Below are positions 28,017 through 37,594 of a stretch of DNA of 64,000 nt, one piece after another. Source of the DNA: CAWEHU01 sp963808965. GTDB taxonomy: Bacteria; Pseudomonadota; Alphaproteobacteria; Acetobacterales; Acetobacteraceae. Both the position numbers and the translations under genes were made by a program. Where the stretch lies: assembly GCA_963808965.1 (NCBI GenBank), contig CAWEHU010000013.1:1-64000 (forward strand), in the 5' to 3' direction. Positions within the stretch are counted from its first letter, which is position 1. Each line of letters begins with the position of its first letter. Under the pieces are notes generated by a model. It searched no databases and was not told the origin of the DNA. It saw only the letters and a list, made by a program, of their open reading frames with translations.

Positions 28017-28971
28017 GTGATCTCAATAGGCCGCCGGTTCTTCTGTCATTGTTGCCTCGCCGGGACTTTCGCGGCTGCGGCGACCGACGGTAGGGGCGGG
28101 ACCGCGCCGGCATCTTTCGCGCTTGCGGAAGTGGCGCCGGGCGCCTTCGCCCATTTCGGCCAGGTCTCACTGACCACGCCCGTCAATGCCGGGGACATCG
28201 CCAATCTCGGCGTCATCGTCGGCGAGGACGCGGTGGCGGTGGTGGACACAGGCGGCAGCGTGGCGGTGGGCGAGGCATTGATGGATGCCATCCGGGGCAT
28301 CACCGCGAAGCCAGTACGCTATGTCATCAACACGCACGAGCATCCGGATCACGTGTTCGGCAATGCAGCGTTCGCGCGCTCGGGTGTCACGTTCGTCGGC
28401 CATCGCAACTTGCCCGGCGCGCTGGCGGAGCGGGGCGACTACTATCTCCGGTCTTTTCGCGAGCAGTTGGGCGACAGCGGCCATTGAGCGGGTGCGAATC
28501 ATTCCGCCTACCCTCCTCGTGGAGGACGAGACCACGCTCGATCTCGGCGGGAGGGTGCTCCGGCTCACCGCCTGGACCCCGCCTGCGCACACCGCTTGCG
28601 ATCTGACGGTCCTCGACGAAGCGACGGCCACGCTGTACGCGGGCGACTTGGTTTTCATACGGCACGTGCCCGTGGTGGATGGCGGCACCAAGGGGTGGCT
28701 GTCGGTGATTCCCCGTCTGGCACAGCTTCCCGCCACGCGATGTGTGCCCGGGCACGGACGGCTCGTTGCGCCTTGGCCGGCGGCGCTGGACGACGAGCGG
28801 CGCTATCTCGGCGTGATAGTCGACGATGCGCGCCGATACATCGCGGCAGGCTTGCCGATGGAAAAAGCGGTGCCGCGGATGGGATCTTCGGAGCGGACCC
28901 GCTGGCAGCTGTTCGACGACTACAACCCGCGTAATGCCACCGCGACGTTCAGCGAACTGGAGTGGGAGTGA
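28017..28971 (+). CDS. Quinoprotein-associated metallo-beta-lactamase-fold hydrolase, frame broken
   Basis: About 317 residues of metallo-beta-lactamase fold. The zinc motif is in NTHEHPDHVFGN, with further ligands in YAGDLVFIRHVPV and the late CVPGHGRLV. A signal-like N-terminus (RRFFCHCCLAGTFAAAA) suggests export. An extra g near 28479 breaks the frame between GDS and AIERVRIIPP. Proteins of this type recur with PQQ dehydrogenases and the SoxYZ-like carrier, proposed to form a relay whose chemistry is unknown. GTG 28017 is the likely start; no ATG fits. Its 3' end overlaps convergent pqqE by 23 bp. Confidence 0.85.
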
Positions 28972-30077
28972 GCGCGGGTTCCTTTGTCCGGCCGCGATAG
29001 AGATAAGCGTTGTCACGCCCGGCATCGCCCTCGGCCAGCGCCAGCATCCGCGCGTGCAACGATGACAGCTCGCAAGCGGGATCGGTCGCCCGGGCGTCGC
29101 CGGCGATTGCCAGCGCCTGGCACCGGCAGCCGCCGAAGTCTATATGCCGCCGCTCGCAGGAGCGACAGGGTTCCTGCATCCAGTCCGTGCCGCGGAAGGC
29201 GGCGAACGCGGGCGAATTGCACCAGATGTCGGCGAGGTGATGGTCGCGCACCGACCAGAACTCCAGCCCAGGTATCGTCTCCGCGGCGTGGCAGGGCAGC
29301 GCGCGGCCGGAGGGCGTGACGTTGAGCGAGCGACTCGCCCAGCCCCCCATGCAGGGCTTTGGACGGCGTGCGTAGTAGTCCGGCACCACGGCGTCGATAA
29401 CAAGCCGCCCCTCGTACTCGGCGCGGACCCGCTCGAGGTCCTGCATGGCGCGCGTGACCTGAGCGCGAGTCGGCATTAGCGCCGCGCGGTTGAGCAGCGC
29501 CCAGCCGTAATATTGCGCGTGCGCCACCTCAACTCGCCCCGCGCCGAGCGAAAAGGCCAACGCGACCAAATCCGTCACGCGGTCGATATTGGCCCGATGC
29601 ACGACCGCGTTGATCGTCAGCGCCAGGCCGGCCTCCACCACCATGCGCGCCACCTCGAGTTTGCGCTGATGCGCGCCCTCGTACCCGGCAATGCGATCGG
29701 CCAATTCCGCCTCGGTGTCCTGGATCGAGACCTGCACGTGATCGAGTTCCGGCCACCCGGAGCTGCCGCACGCGCTCCGCCGTGACCCCGATCCCGGAGG
29801 TGATGAGGTTGGTGTAAAGCCCCGCATCGTGCGCCGCAGCGGCGATCGCGACGATATCGCGCCGGGCGCAAGGCTCGCCGCCTGAGAGATGCACTTGCAG
29901 CACGCCGAGCTCCGCGGCTTCCCGGAAGACGCGCGCCCATTCATCGGTGGTTAGCTCGCCAGCCCGGTTTTCCAGCGCGAGCGGGTTGGAGCAATAAGGG
30001 CAGGCGAGGGGGCAGCGATGCGTCAGCTCCGCCAATAACCCGAGCGGGAACTGAACTGATGGGGGTTGCGCGTTCAT
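28949..30077 (-). CDS. pqqE: PQQ biosynthesis radical SAM protein PqqE, frame broken
   Basis: About 375 residues. The radical-SAM cluster motif is CPLACPYCSNP (CX3CX2C). Auxiliary-cluster cysteines occur in KPCMGGW and in the late CRSCERRHIDFGGCRCQA. PqqE makes the Glu-Tyr carbon bond in the PqqA peptide. The frame breaks at about 29747, where one extra base in a two-base run separates the first 120 residues from LDHVQVSIQD. Start ATG 30077 overlaps the pqqD stop by ATGA. The genes run pqqA-B-C-D-E on this strand. Confidence 0.93.
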
Positions 30078-30367
30078 CGCTGCCACCCAATCAGACGCTT
30101 GCCGGCGAGCTCCGCCAGCAGCTCTTTGACGTCGGCCGCGATCACCGCCCGGTCCGCGGCGAAAACCGCAGCGAGCTCGTCGATGATCGCGCCGAGCGTA
30201 CGCGCGCCGTCGCAGCGTTTCAGGATCTCGCTCGCGGGTCCCTCTGTCTCGATTACGCGCTCGGGTGCGAGCAGCATCCAGGCCTGACGGCGCGCGTCGA
30301 AATGCAACCGCACGCCGGGAGCGAGGCGCGGGCGTAGATCCTCGGTCACGGCGGCGGGATCGCTCAT
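30074..30367 (-). CDS. pqqD: PQQ biosynthesis peptide chaperone PqqD
   Basis: 97 residues. RPRLAPGVRLHFDARRQAWMLLAPE and the following ETEGPASEILKRCDG are typical of PqqD, a RiPP recognition element that presents PqqA to PqqE. Start ATG 30367 overlaps the pqqC stop, and its stop overlaps the pqqE start, so translation of the three is coupled. Confidence 0.95.
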   Translation of the reverse strand: MSDPAAVTEDLRPRLAPGVRLHFDARRQAWMLLAPERVIETEGPASEILKRCDGARTLGAIIDELAAVFAADRAVIAADVKELLAELAGKRLIGWQR

Positions 30368-31101
30368 GGCTCGGGCCGGAATGCGCCGGGCGGGATCATC
30401 GCTGGGCTGATATAGGCGAAGTATAGCGCGTCGAGCTGCGTCCACAGCACGTCCAGCTTGAACGAAAGCGCATCAAGCACGGCTTGCTGCTGCTCCGGCG
30501 TGAGGGCCGTCCGTCTGACGTAGTCGAGCGCGAAACCCGCATCCCGCGCGGCCTGCGTCGGCCGTGCTTGGAAATACGCCATCGTCTCCGGCGTGATGTA
30601 GTCGTAATGGCTGAGCATCCCGCTCAAGCGTTCAGCGAGGATTTGCGGCGAGAACAGTTCTGTGAGCGAGGAGGCGATCGCTTCCAGTAGGCTCCGTTCG
30701 CGGACGAAGTGCACATAGGCTTGCACGGCGAAGCGGGTCGCCGGAAGGATCAGTCGCGCGGACTTCACCATCGTCCGGTCCAGTCCCAGCCCATCCGTGA
30801 GCTTGAGCCAGCGTTCGACGCCGCCGCCGCCCTCCTCGTCGCCATCCTGGTCCTCGAGCCGCCGCCGCCAAACGCGGCGAACCTCCTGGTCTTCGCACCG
30901 GCCGATGAGCGCCGCGTCCTTCTGCGGGATCATCGCCTGATAGTAGTAACGATTCAGCGCCCAGGCCTGCACCTGGCCCTTGCTGCATTGTCCGCTGTGC
31001 AGCAGGCGATGGAACGGATGCAGGTTGTGATAGCGCTCGGCTCCCATCGCCCGCAGCCGCGCCTCGAGTTCCGCCGGGCTGATCGGTTGACTCAGAGACA
31101 C
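30364..31101 (-). CDS. pqqC: Pyrroloquinoline-quinone synthase PqqC
   Basis: 245 residues of the TenA-like helical fold. Conserved segments include YHNLHPFHRLLHSGQCSKGQ, VQAWALNRYYYQAMIPQKDA and SYDYITPE-like SHYDYITPETMAYF. The cofactorless oxidase catalyses the last ring closure and eight-electron oxidation to PQQ. It begins with GTG 31101 and overlaps the pqqB end by 10 bp. Length is normal. Confidence 0.96.
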   Translation of the reverse strand: MSLSQPISPAELEARLRAMGAERYHNLHPFHRLLHSGQCSKGQVQAWALNRYYYQAMIPQKDAALIGRCEDQEVRRVWRRRLEDQDGDEEGGGGVERWLKLTDGLGLDRTMVKSARLILPATRFAVQAYVHFVRERSLLEAIASSLTELFSPQILAERLSGMLSHYDYITPETMAYFQARPTQAARDAGFALDYVRRTALTPEQQQAVLDALSFKLDVLWTQLDALYFAYISPAMIPPGAFRPEP

Positions 31102-31976
31102 AGCTCCATCCCGTCATAGGCGATCTCGAACCCGGCCGCCTCGGCTTGGCGCCGTTCGGGAGAGCCTTCGAGCAGCACCGGATTCGTGTTGTTGATGTGC
31201 AGAAAGATGCGTCGGGCCGGCAGGTCCGCAAGGCGCGCGAGCGAGCCCTCGGGACCGGACATCGGCACGTGGCCCATGCGCCGCCCGGTTTTGCGGCCAA
31301 CCCCGGCCTCGATCATCTCCTCATTCGTGAAAACCGTCCCGTCGAACAGTATCGCGTCGGCTTGCCGTAACACGGCGAGTACCTCCGCCGTAATCACGGC
31401 GCAGGCAGGCGCGACGACGATGCTGCGGTCGTCCGCCGCGAGCTTGGCCGCGAAAGTCGGCCCCGACGCCGCCTCGGCTGCCGACCGGTCTTCGAGATAA
31501 AGGGGAATCTTTCCGGGCATCGGGAGCAAGGTCAGGCGCAGGCCGAAGCCGCAATCGACCGGCTCGGCGGAAGCGACCGGGACTCGCTCGACGACCGCAG
31601 GATCGAGCACACCGAACAAGGTGTTGGAGGCGAGCGTGTCCAGAAAGGGTCGGGGTGCGAAGATCCGGAACGGGTGATTTTCGCGAAGCACAAGGAGCCC
31701 CGCCATTCCGTCCACGTCGGCGTTCACCAGCACGACCCCGAAGATAGGCGAGTCGCGGCCGGCTTGCCGCGGGTGCAACGCCGGATTGTCGAGCAACTGC
31801 TGACGCAAATCGGGCGAGGCGCCCACGAGCAGAAAGTTGGATCCGTCCGCCGTGACGGCGACGCTTGCCTGCGTACGGGGAAGCAGGCGCGGATCGCCGG
31901 CGCGCACCAAAGAACAAAGCCGGCAAGCGCAGTTCCACTGAGGGAACCCGCCGCCGGCCGCCGAACCTAAAACCAA
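31092..31976 (-). CDS. pqqB: PQQ biosynthesis protein PqqB
   Basis: 294 residues from TTG 31976. The metallo-beta-lactamase-like protein shows the early VLGSAAGGGFPQWNCACRLC and later HINNTNPVL typical of PqqB, which hydroxylates the crosslinked Tyr. The codons upstream read CTG CTG AAG GCT, so a start at CTG 31988 would give MLKALVLGSAAGGG, exactly the family start. Either a rare CTG start or a base error is possible. A hairpin lies directly upstream. Confidence 0.93.
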   Translation of the reverse strand: MVLGSAAGGGFPQWNCACRLCSLVRAGDPRLLPRTQASVAVTADGSNFLLVGASPDLRQQLLDNPALHPRQAGRDSPIFGVVLVNADVDGMAGLLVLRENHPFRIFAPRPFLDTLASNTLFGVLDPAVVERVPVASAEPVDCGFGLRLTLLPMPGKIPLYLEDRSAAEAASGPTFAAKLAADDRSIVVAPACAVITAEVLAVLRQADAILFDGTVFTNEEMIEAGVGRKTGRRMGHVPMSGPEGSLARLADLPARRIFLHINNTNPVLLEGSPERRQAEAAGFEIAYDGMELCL

Positions 31977-31991
31977 AGCCTTCAGCAGACT

Positions 31992-32019
31992 GCCGCCCTC
32001 ATGCAGACAGAAGGGCGGC
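31992..32019 (-). terminator. Hairpin between pqqA and pqqB
   Basis: An 8-bp inverted repeat (GCCGCCCT at 31992-31999, AGGGCGGC at 32012-32019) with a 12-base loop lies 6 bp past the pqqA stop. In other bacteria pqqA is transcribed in large excess over the downstream pqq genes owing to a partial terminator at this position, and this hairpin could serve that role. No T-run follows, so it may act as an attenuator or 3' stabiliser. Confidence 0.6.
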
Positions 32020-32025
32020 GAAGAG

Positions 32026-32103
32026 TCAGAGCTCGCTCGGAAGGTAGCCGTTGATTTCCATGCCGATGCAGATTTCGCGGATCTTCGGACGTGTCCAGGC
32101 CAT
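32026..32103 (-). CDS. pqqA: PQQ precursor peptide PqqA
   Basis: 25 residues beginning MAWTRPKIREICIG and ending MEINGYLPSEL. The Glu (residue 16) and Tyr (residue 20) in E-x3-Y spacing are the atoms that become PQQ. A strong ribosome-binding site (GGAGGAG) lies 7 bp before ATG 32103. First gene of pqqABCDE; its promoter should lie in the 209-bp gap shared with the SoxYZ-like gene. Confidence 0.97.
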   Translation of the reverse strand: MAWTRPKIREICIGMEINGYLPSEL

Positions 32104-32312
32104 GATCGTGCTCCTCCGTGTTAGGTGGCGGCGTTTCCCTACCCTGCGGTATCGGACGCTCGCCCGACAGTAACAGAGTGCCGCTAGAAGCGTCCAGTCG
32201 CGACCGCCAGGCAGTTTTCCCCAGCCTCGGCCCTCCTATATGGAGAGGCGCCGGCGGAAATCGAGGGCATTAGCCAAAGCGCGGCATCGGGGCGAGGGGA
32301 GGCGACGCAGAC

Positions 32313-33137
32313 ATGCGGGTTGAAGTTGACCGGCAACTCGGCCTCGCCCTGGCGATGGCGGCCGCGCTCTGGTGCGGTGCCGCAAACGCGCAGGCACCCG
32401 AACCAACGGACCCCTGGCCTGCGCTCGCCTCGCAAATCTTTGAGGACCGCCCCATAGAGGACGGGGCCGTGGTACTTGCGATCGATGCGCCGTACCGGGC
32501 CGAAGACGCGGCGATCGTCCCGATCACTATTCGCACGTTGCTGCCCGCGGGTGACGGGCGGCAGGTGCGCCGGATCACTCTCGTCATTGACGAGAATCCC
32601 TCGCCGGTGGCCGCGACCTTCGCACTAGGGCCGGATAGTGGCGTGGACCGCATCTCAACGCGCGTGCGCGTCGATTCGTACACGAATATCCATGCCGTCG
32701 CCGAGCTGAGCGACGGCAAGTTGTACGCGACTCAGCGGTTCGTGAAGGCGGCGGGCGGCTGCTCCGCGCCGGCGCTGAAGCAGACGGCGGACGCAATTCC
32801 GCTGGGTACCATGCGGCTTCGGGAATTCCCCCATCCCGATGACTCTCCCTCCGGGGAGCCCGAAGCCGAGCTGATGATCCGGCATCCCAATAACTCCGGG
32901 ATGCAGATGGACCAGCTCACACGCCTTTACGTGCCCGCTCATTTCGTGAAATCGGTGCGGATCTCGCAGGATGACAAGCCGCTGTTGTCGATCGAGAGCG
33001 GCATCTCGATCTCGGAGAATCCCGATTTTCGCTTCGACTATCGGCCGCGCGGCGCGAAGGTGATTCGGGTGGAGGCGGTGGATAGCAACGACCAGAGTTT
33101 CACCGGACACTGGCCGGCGCAAGCGGCGGGAAGCTAA
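32313..33137 (+). CDS. Quinoprotein dehydrogenase-associated SoxYZ-like carrier
   Basis: 274 residues, with a signal peptide (LALAMAAALWCGAANAQA). The first part resembles SoxY, including a central KAAGGCSAP whose Cys matches the substrate-carrying cysteine of SoxY; the last 100 residues resemble SoxZ (LMIRHPNNSGMQMDQLTR). Fused SoxYZ-like proteins accompany PQQ dehydrogenases that have no sulfur-oxidation genes, as here. A carrier role in the periplasm is inferred from the Cys; the cargo is unknown. It ends in 4-bp convergent overlap with the next gene. Confidence 0.87.
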   Translation: MRVEVDRQLGLALAMAAALWCGAANAQAPEPTDPWPALASQIFEDRPIEDGAVVLAIDAPYRAEDAAIVPITIRTLLPAGDGRQVRRITLVIDENPSPVAATFALGPDSGVDRISTRVRVDSYTNIHAVAELSDGKLYATQRFVKAAGGCSAPALKQTADAIPLGTMRLREFPHPDDSPSGEPEAELMIRHPNNSGMQMDQLTRLYVPAHFVKSVRISQDDKPLLSIESGISISENPDFRFDYRPRGAKVIRVEAVDSNDQSFTGHWPAQAAGS

Positions 33138-33742
33138 GGCAGACCCGCCTGGATCGCCTGTGCCAGCGCGAACAGGCGCTGCTCGACGAGCGTGGGTGCA
33201 TTGCAGGCAAAGCCGAGCGACTCGCGCCGGTCCTGAAAGACCGTCAGGTCCCAGGTGAGCCGCTGAGTTAGATCGTCGAGCTGCTTCGGGTCGGGCTGAG
33301 CCGCGGCCCGCAGTGCCTGTAGTTGTTCGTTCTCGCCCCGGATGCTGGCCGCGAGCTGCTTCTGACGCGCGCCAAACCGGTCGAGACCCGCGAGGATGCT
33401 CGTCCGCTCGCGGTTCAAGCTGTCGAAAACCCCGGCGAAGAGGGCGAGCAGCTTCGGTAGCTTGTCCTGACCCTGTTGCTGGGCGAATGCGGCGACCTCC
33501 GCCTTCGCCTGTTCGATCGGGAGCCGCCTCTGCGTGACGCGACGGACCAGATCCGCGACGGATGGGTCCTCTGCCCAGGTCGCGAAATAGGGATCGATGG
33601 GCGGCCCCGTCCACATGGCAGCCACCGACAGTTCAGGCACCTTGATCTGTTGACACGGCCAGTTCTGATCGGCGTTGGGCGGTGCGGCTCGCGTCGGGAT
33701 TGCGAGCAACAGCGGAACGCAGGCGAGCAGGACCCGCCTCAT
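33134..33742 (-). CDS. Secreted hypothetical protein of the PQQ-associated ABC operon
   Basis: 202 residues with a signal peptide (RRVLLACVPLLLAIPTRAAP). The mature part is mainly helical and contains a charged, Gln-rich middle (AFAQQQGQDKLPKLLALFAG, RFGARQKQLAASIRGENEQLQ), suggesting a coiled coil. Two cysteines are conserved in position near the ends (NWPCQQIKVPEL and GFACNAPTL), possibly a disulfide. It is the last gene of the operon 33134-39029 and overlaps the permease by ATGA. No function recognised. Confidence 0.7.
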   Translation of the reverse strand: MRRVLLACVPLLLAIPTRAAPPNADQNWPCQQIKVPELSVAAMWTGPPIDPYFATWAEDPSVADLVRRVTQRRLPIEQAKAEVAAFAQQQGQDKLPKLLALFAGVFDSLNRERTSILAGLDRFGARQKQLAASIRGENEQLQALRAAAQPDPKQLDDLTQRLTWDLTVFQDRRESLGFACNAPTLVEQRLFALAQAIQAGLP

Positions 33743-34585
33743 GCACCGCCTCCGCCGCGGCGGACGATCAATCCGCGCGCCGGATCGTACGCGACTACGG
33801 CGGCCGCCACGAACACGAGCATGGCACCGGTCACAACCGCGAAGGCCAGCCAGTCCATCTTCGCGTACAGCATGAAGCGGACGAGCTCTACCCCGTAGGT
33901 GAACGGGTTGAGGTCGGCAAATCACGTACAGCGCCGGGCTCGACTGCTGGACGAGCCAAAGCGGATAAAGTGCCGAGGAGGCGAAGAACATCGGGAAGAT
34001 CACGAAATTCATCACTCCGGCGAAGTTTTCGAGCTGCTTGATCGCCGATGAGAGCAGCATTCCGAGCCCGCCAAGCATGAGTCCGTTCAGCACGAGTGCG
34101 GGCAGGATCGTGAGCCAGCCCCAGCGCGGTATCTCGACACCGAACAGCCATGCCACAAGCAGGAACGCATAGACCTGCAAAAGAGAAACGGCGGTGCTGG
34201 CCAGCAGCTTGGACACGAGCAGGAACCAGCGCGGGAAGGGGCTCACGAGCAGCATCCGCATGTTGCCCATCTCCCGGTCGTAAACCATCGACAGCGAGGA
34301 CTGCATTCCGTTGAATAGCTGAATCATCGCGACCAGGCCCGGGGTGACGTACACCTCGTAGAGGACGTAGGTTTCGTACGGCGGGATGATCGAGACCCCG
34401 AGAATCTGCCGGAAGCCGGCGGCGAAGATCAAGAGCCAGACCAGCGGGCGAACGAGGGCGGAGACGAACCGCTCGCGTTGATGCACGAAGCGCAATGCTT
34501 CCCGCCAGGTGATGCCGCGCAGGCACGTCAGGTACTGAACCAGCGTGAAGCCGCGCCCTGATCGCGGCAGCACAGCCGCGCTCAC
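33739..34585 (-). CDS. ABC transporter permease, PQQ-dependent alcohol dehydrogenase system, frame broken
   Basis: About 281 residues of ABC-2 type with six hydrophobic segments (LVWLLIFAAGFRQILG, YVTPGLVAMIQLFNGMQ, LLSSAIKQLENFAGVMNF). At 33919-33921 an extra a in a run of three breaks the frame; without it the protein continues ADLNPFTYGVELVRFMLYA and ends VAYDPARGLIV. With the next gene it forms an inner-membrane ABC unit repeatedly found with PQQ alcohol dehydrogenases. Its cargo is unknown; haem, cofactor or protein export are options. Confidence 0.87.
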
Positions 34586-35385
34586 ACTTCCCCTCCGACG
34601 CCGGTCAGCTTTGTGAAGGCGCTACGGATGTTTCTCGCACCCGCGGCGGCCGCGACTCCCCCGCTCTCTCCGGCTGCCAGCACTCGTCCCTTGTGCAGCA
34701 CTACCACCAAATCGTTCGGCTCGACCTCGTCCAGGAGATGGGTCGCCCATAGCACCGCGACACCGCGCTCGCGGACCAGCCGGCGGACGTGGGTGACGAT
34801 CGCGGATTTTGAGGCGACATCGAGCCCGACGGTCGGTTCATCCAGCACCAGCAAGCGCGGGTGGTGCATCAGCGCGCGCGCGATCTCGACCCGCCGCATT
34901 TGCCCGCCGGACAGCTTGCGCGCCGCTTCCTTCCCGCGTTCGAGCAGTTCCACCTCGGCCAACCCCGTTCGCGCCCGCTCGCGCGCGAGCTTGCCGCTCA
35001 TCCCGTGCAGAGCGGCATGGTAGAGCAGATTATCCATGACCGAGAGGTCGAGGTCCAAGGTGCGCGCCTGGAACACCACGCCGAGCAGCCGGAGCGCCTC
35101 GCCCGGCTCGCGGTCCACCGCGTGACCGAGCACGCGGATCGTGCCGCTCCTCGTATGAAACAGGCGCGTGATCAGCGAGAACAGCGTCGTCTTTCCCGCC
35201 CCGTTCAGGCCCAGGAGCGCGGTAAAACGGGCCTGCGGCACCGTCAACGTCACGTTCTCCAACGCACGACGCTGGCCGTAGGAATGGCTGACGCCCCGGA
35301 CGTCGAGGGCCGGCGCCGTAGTGGTTTCGTGGGCGGGTCGCGCTTGCACCGTTGGTGGTTCAAGCGTGCCGGCCGCCTCGCTCAT
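34582..35385 (-). CDS. ABC transporter ATP-binding protein, PQQ-dependent alcohol dehydrogenase system
   Basis: 267 residues. Walker A is GLNGAGKTT, the signature is KLSGGQMRRVEIARAL and Walker B is LLVLDEPTVGLD, followed by the switch His in WATHLLDEV. The C-terminus (GARNIRSAFTKLTG) is typical of this group. Start ATG 35385 overlaps the propeller stop by ATGA and its own stop overlaps the permease start, so the operon is tightly coupled. Confidence 0.92.
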   Translation of the reverse strand: MSEAAGTLEPPTVQARPAHETTTAPALDVRGVSHSYGQRRALENVTLTVPQARFTALLGLNGAGKTTLFSLITRLFHTRSGTIRVLGHAVDREPGEALRLLGVVFQARTLDLDLSVMDNLLYHAALHGMSGKLARERARTGLAEVELLERGKEAARKLSGGQMRRVEIARALMHHPRLLVLDEPTVGLDVASKSAIVTHVRRLVRERGVAVLWATHLLDEVEPNDLVVVLHKGRVLAAGESGGVAAAAGARNIRSAFTKLTGVGGEV

Positions 35386-36374
35386 TGCGGCGCGACCACC
35401 ACGCCCCACGGCAGGCGTCCGACCGGAATCGACTTGATCACCTCCAGCGCGGCGACATCGATCACCGAAATGTCGTTGGAGAGTCCATTCGTGGTGAGCA
35501 GATACTTGCCATCCGGCGTGAAGCTCATCTGCCAGACACGTTGCCCGACCAGCAGATACTTCTTCACCTTGTAGGTTTTCGCGTCCACGACCGCGACCCG
35601 GTTCGCCGGTCCGAGCGCCACGAAGGCGATCGCATCGTCCGCGGTGAAGCGGATGCCGACTGGCTGGATCGCCTCCGCGCGCAACCCTTGCACATCGAAG
35701 CCGATCTTGTGCGTGACCACGTGCTTCACCGGGTCGATCACGCTGACCGTGCCGCCCAGCTCGGACGAAACCCACACTTCGGACCCGTCGTGCTTAAAAA
35801 GGGCGACGCGCGGGCGCGGATCGACGAGCACGTTGGCGACGACCTTGCGTGTATCGTAATCGATGAAGTGCGCCATGTTCGTCGTCTCGGACGTGTTCAC
35901 GATCGTCTTGCCATCCGGGCTGACCGCCATTCCCTCGGGCTCGACTCCCGTCGGGATCTGCGCCAGCACCTTGCGGGTGGGCACGTCGATCACCGTCACC
36001 ATGTTGTCGTTCTCGTTCGAGACATAGAGCGGATTGCCCGACTCATGCAGGGCGAACGTCTCCGGATCGGGGCCGGAAGGCAGGTCGCCAACGATCCGGA
36101 GCGTCTTCGTGTCGATCATCTGGATGGTGTCGTCGTCGCTGGCGCAGACCAGAATGTATTTCCCATCCTTGGTCAGGGTGATCCCGCGCGGCCGTTGGCC
36201 GACCGGGACCGTTTTCACGGTCTTCATCGCGTTCAGATCGACGACGCTGATCGTGTTGTCGCGCTCATTTGTGACGAATGCCGTGTCCGCGAGGGCTGGA
36301 AGAGAGAGCAGGAGGGCTAACGTCGTTAAGGTGAGCCCGAGCGGTTGGGGGAGACAGGTCATTTGAATCTGCAT
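35382..36374 (-). CDS. PQQ-associated YVTN/YncE-like beta-propeller protein
   Basis: 330 residues with a signal peptide (LGLTLTTLALLLSLPALAD). Seven or so repeated blades follow the YVTN pattern (AFVTNERDNTISVVDL, VSNENDNMVTVIDVP, LLTTNGLSNDISVIDV), so it is an exported beta-propeller. The family accompanies PQQ dehydrogenases and its ABC transporter. ATG 36374 has a GGAAA site; ATG 36362 would give an exact ATGA overlap with the upstream stop. It overlaps the binding-protein gene by 16 bp. Confidence 0.9.
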   Translation of the reverse strand: MQIQMTCLPQPLGLTLTTLALLLSLPALADTAFVTNERDNTISVVDLNAMKTVKTVPVGQRPRGITLTKDGKYILVCASDDDTIQMIDTKTLRIVGDLPSGPDPETFALHESGNPLYVSNENDNMVTVIDVPTRKVLAQIPTGVEPEGMAVSPDGKTIVNTSETTNMAHFIDYDTRKVVANVLVDPRPRVALFKHDGSEVWVSSELGGTVSVIDPVKHVVTHKIGFDVQGLRAEAIQPVGIRFTADDAIAFVALGPANRVAVVDAKTYKVKKYLLVGQRVWQMSFTPDGKYLLTTNGLSNDISVIDVAALEVIKSIPVGRLPWGVVVAPQ

Positions 36375-37594
36375 TGGGTTTCCGGTCTGTCCACGCCGAG
36401 CGTGTCCAGCTCCGTCACTTGATGCAGAAATCCGGGCTGCGGCGAGATCGAGACGGTGTTGCGGCCGTCCGACAGCAGGATGGGCTGACGCAACTGCCAA
36501 TCCCAGTTGCGCAACGTAAGCTTCTGCCCCTTATAAGCAGCAACCCCGAACTCCGGTCCCTTCATGTACGCGATGATCGCCTGCGGATCGGCCGAGCCCG
36601 CCCGGCTTGCCGCCTCGCCGATCATCCGTCCCGCCGTCCATGCCTGCATGTCGCGGGCGGTCATGCGGCGATGGAACAGGCGTATGAACCGGTTTTGCAA
36701 TTGCGCGCCACCCCAGGATTCACTGCTCGGGTCCCAGGAGACCGGAACGAGGCCGGCCGAGCCGGCGACAGGGCGTGCATCCCAGGTGCGATATGGAAGA
36801 TACCCGGCGAACACCTCGTTTTCGTCGGCTGCGACGAGCACGTCGTATTCGGGCGCACCCTGGGTAAACAGCGGCATCTGCTGTTGTGTCTGAACCAAGC
36901 CGGAATCGGTCTGACGCGCGCCGCCGGTGTCCTTGTACTCGCGCTCTTGCACAATGCGGGCGCCGTAGCGTTTGGCGCTACGCCGATAGGCGTCGGCCAG
37001 CTTTGTGTCCTCCGGGTGCGAGCCGTAGGCCAGCAGCCAGCGGGTCCATTTCTTCCAGACAAGATATTGCGCGAGCGCGTCGGCCAGCATCGCCCGGCTC
37101 GGCGCGACATGAATCAAGTTCGGGCGGCAATCCGCTTCGCGCAGCGAGTCATCCGGTGCGGCGATGTTGAATACGGTGATCGCTTTTGAACCAGCAGCAT
37201 CCGCGAGCTTCAGCACGCGATCAGCAGGAATATCCGTCAGCACGAGGGCGATGTCTCGATCGCCGAGAGTGCCCAAGGCGGCTGCTGGGTCGTCGTCCTC
37301 TCGCATCGGGAAATCGGTCAAATCGTATTGCTGCCCGATGAACCGCCCTGTTGTGTTGTTGTCGTCCATAGCCAGTTTCGCACCGGCAAGGCCGTCGTCG
37401 GGCGCTTGCAGATCAAGAAACGAGATGGTCGGCCGCCGCTCCATCCAGCGGATATAGCCAACTCGGATCGCGGCTGCATCCGCCCGAGCCTCGCCGATGG
37501 TCGCAACGACAGCCATCGCGGCCAGCATCGTGCGCCGGCCTAAGCCGTCGTATGCCGTCGCCAGCGCGCTCTCCAGTGCAAGCTTACGGCTCAT
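36359..37594 (-). CDS. ABC-type substrate-binding protein, PQQ-dependent alcohol dehydrogenase system
   Basis: 411 residues with a bipartite N-terminus: RRTMLAAMAVVATIGEARAD is signal-like. The body is a branched-chain-amino-acid-binding-type receptor (IRVGYIRWMERRPTISFLDLQ, LAMDDNNTTGRFIGQQYDL, VLVAADENEVFAGYLPYRTW). It belongs to the group found beside PQQ dehydrogenases with the ABC-2 permease, propeller and ATPase genes. The ligand is unknown. Start ATG 37594 overlaps the sulfatase end by 11 bp. Confidence 0.9.
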   Translation of the reverse strand: MSRKLALESALATAYDGLGRRTMLAAMAVVATIGEARADAAAIRVGYIRWMERRPTISFLDLQAPDDGLAGAKLAMDDNNTTGRFIGQQYDLTDFPMREDDDPAAALGTLGDRDIALVLTDIPADRVLKLADAAGSKAITVFNIAAPDDSLREADCRPNLIHVAPSRAMLADALAQYLVWKKWTRWLLAYGSHPEDTKLADAYRRSAKRYGARIVQEREYKDTGGARQTDSGLVQTQQQMPLFTQGAPEYDVLVAADENEVFAGYLPYRTWDARPVAGSAGLVPVSWDPSSESWGGAQLQNRFIRLFHRRMTARDMQAWTAGRMIGEAASRAGSADPQAIIAYMKGPEFGVAAYKGQKLTLRNWDWQLRQPILLSDGRNTVSISPQPGFLHQVTELDTLGVDRPETQCRFK

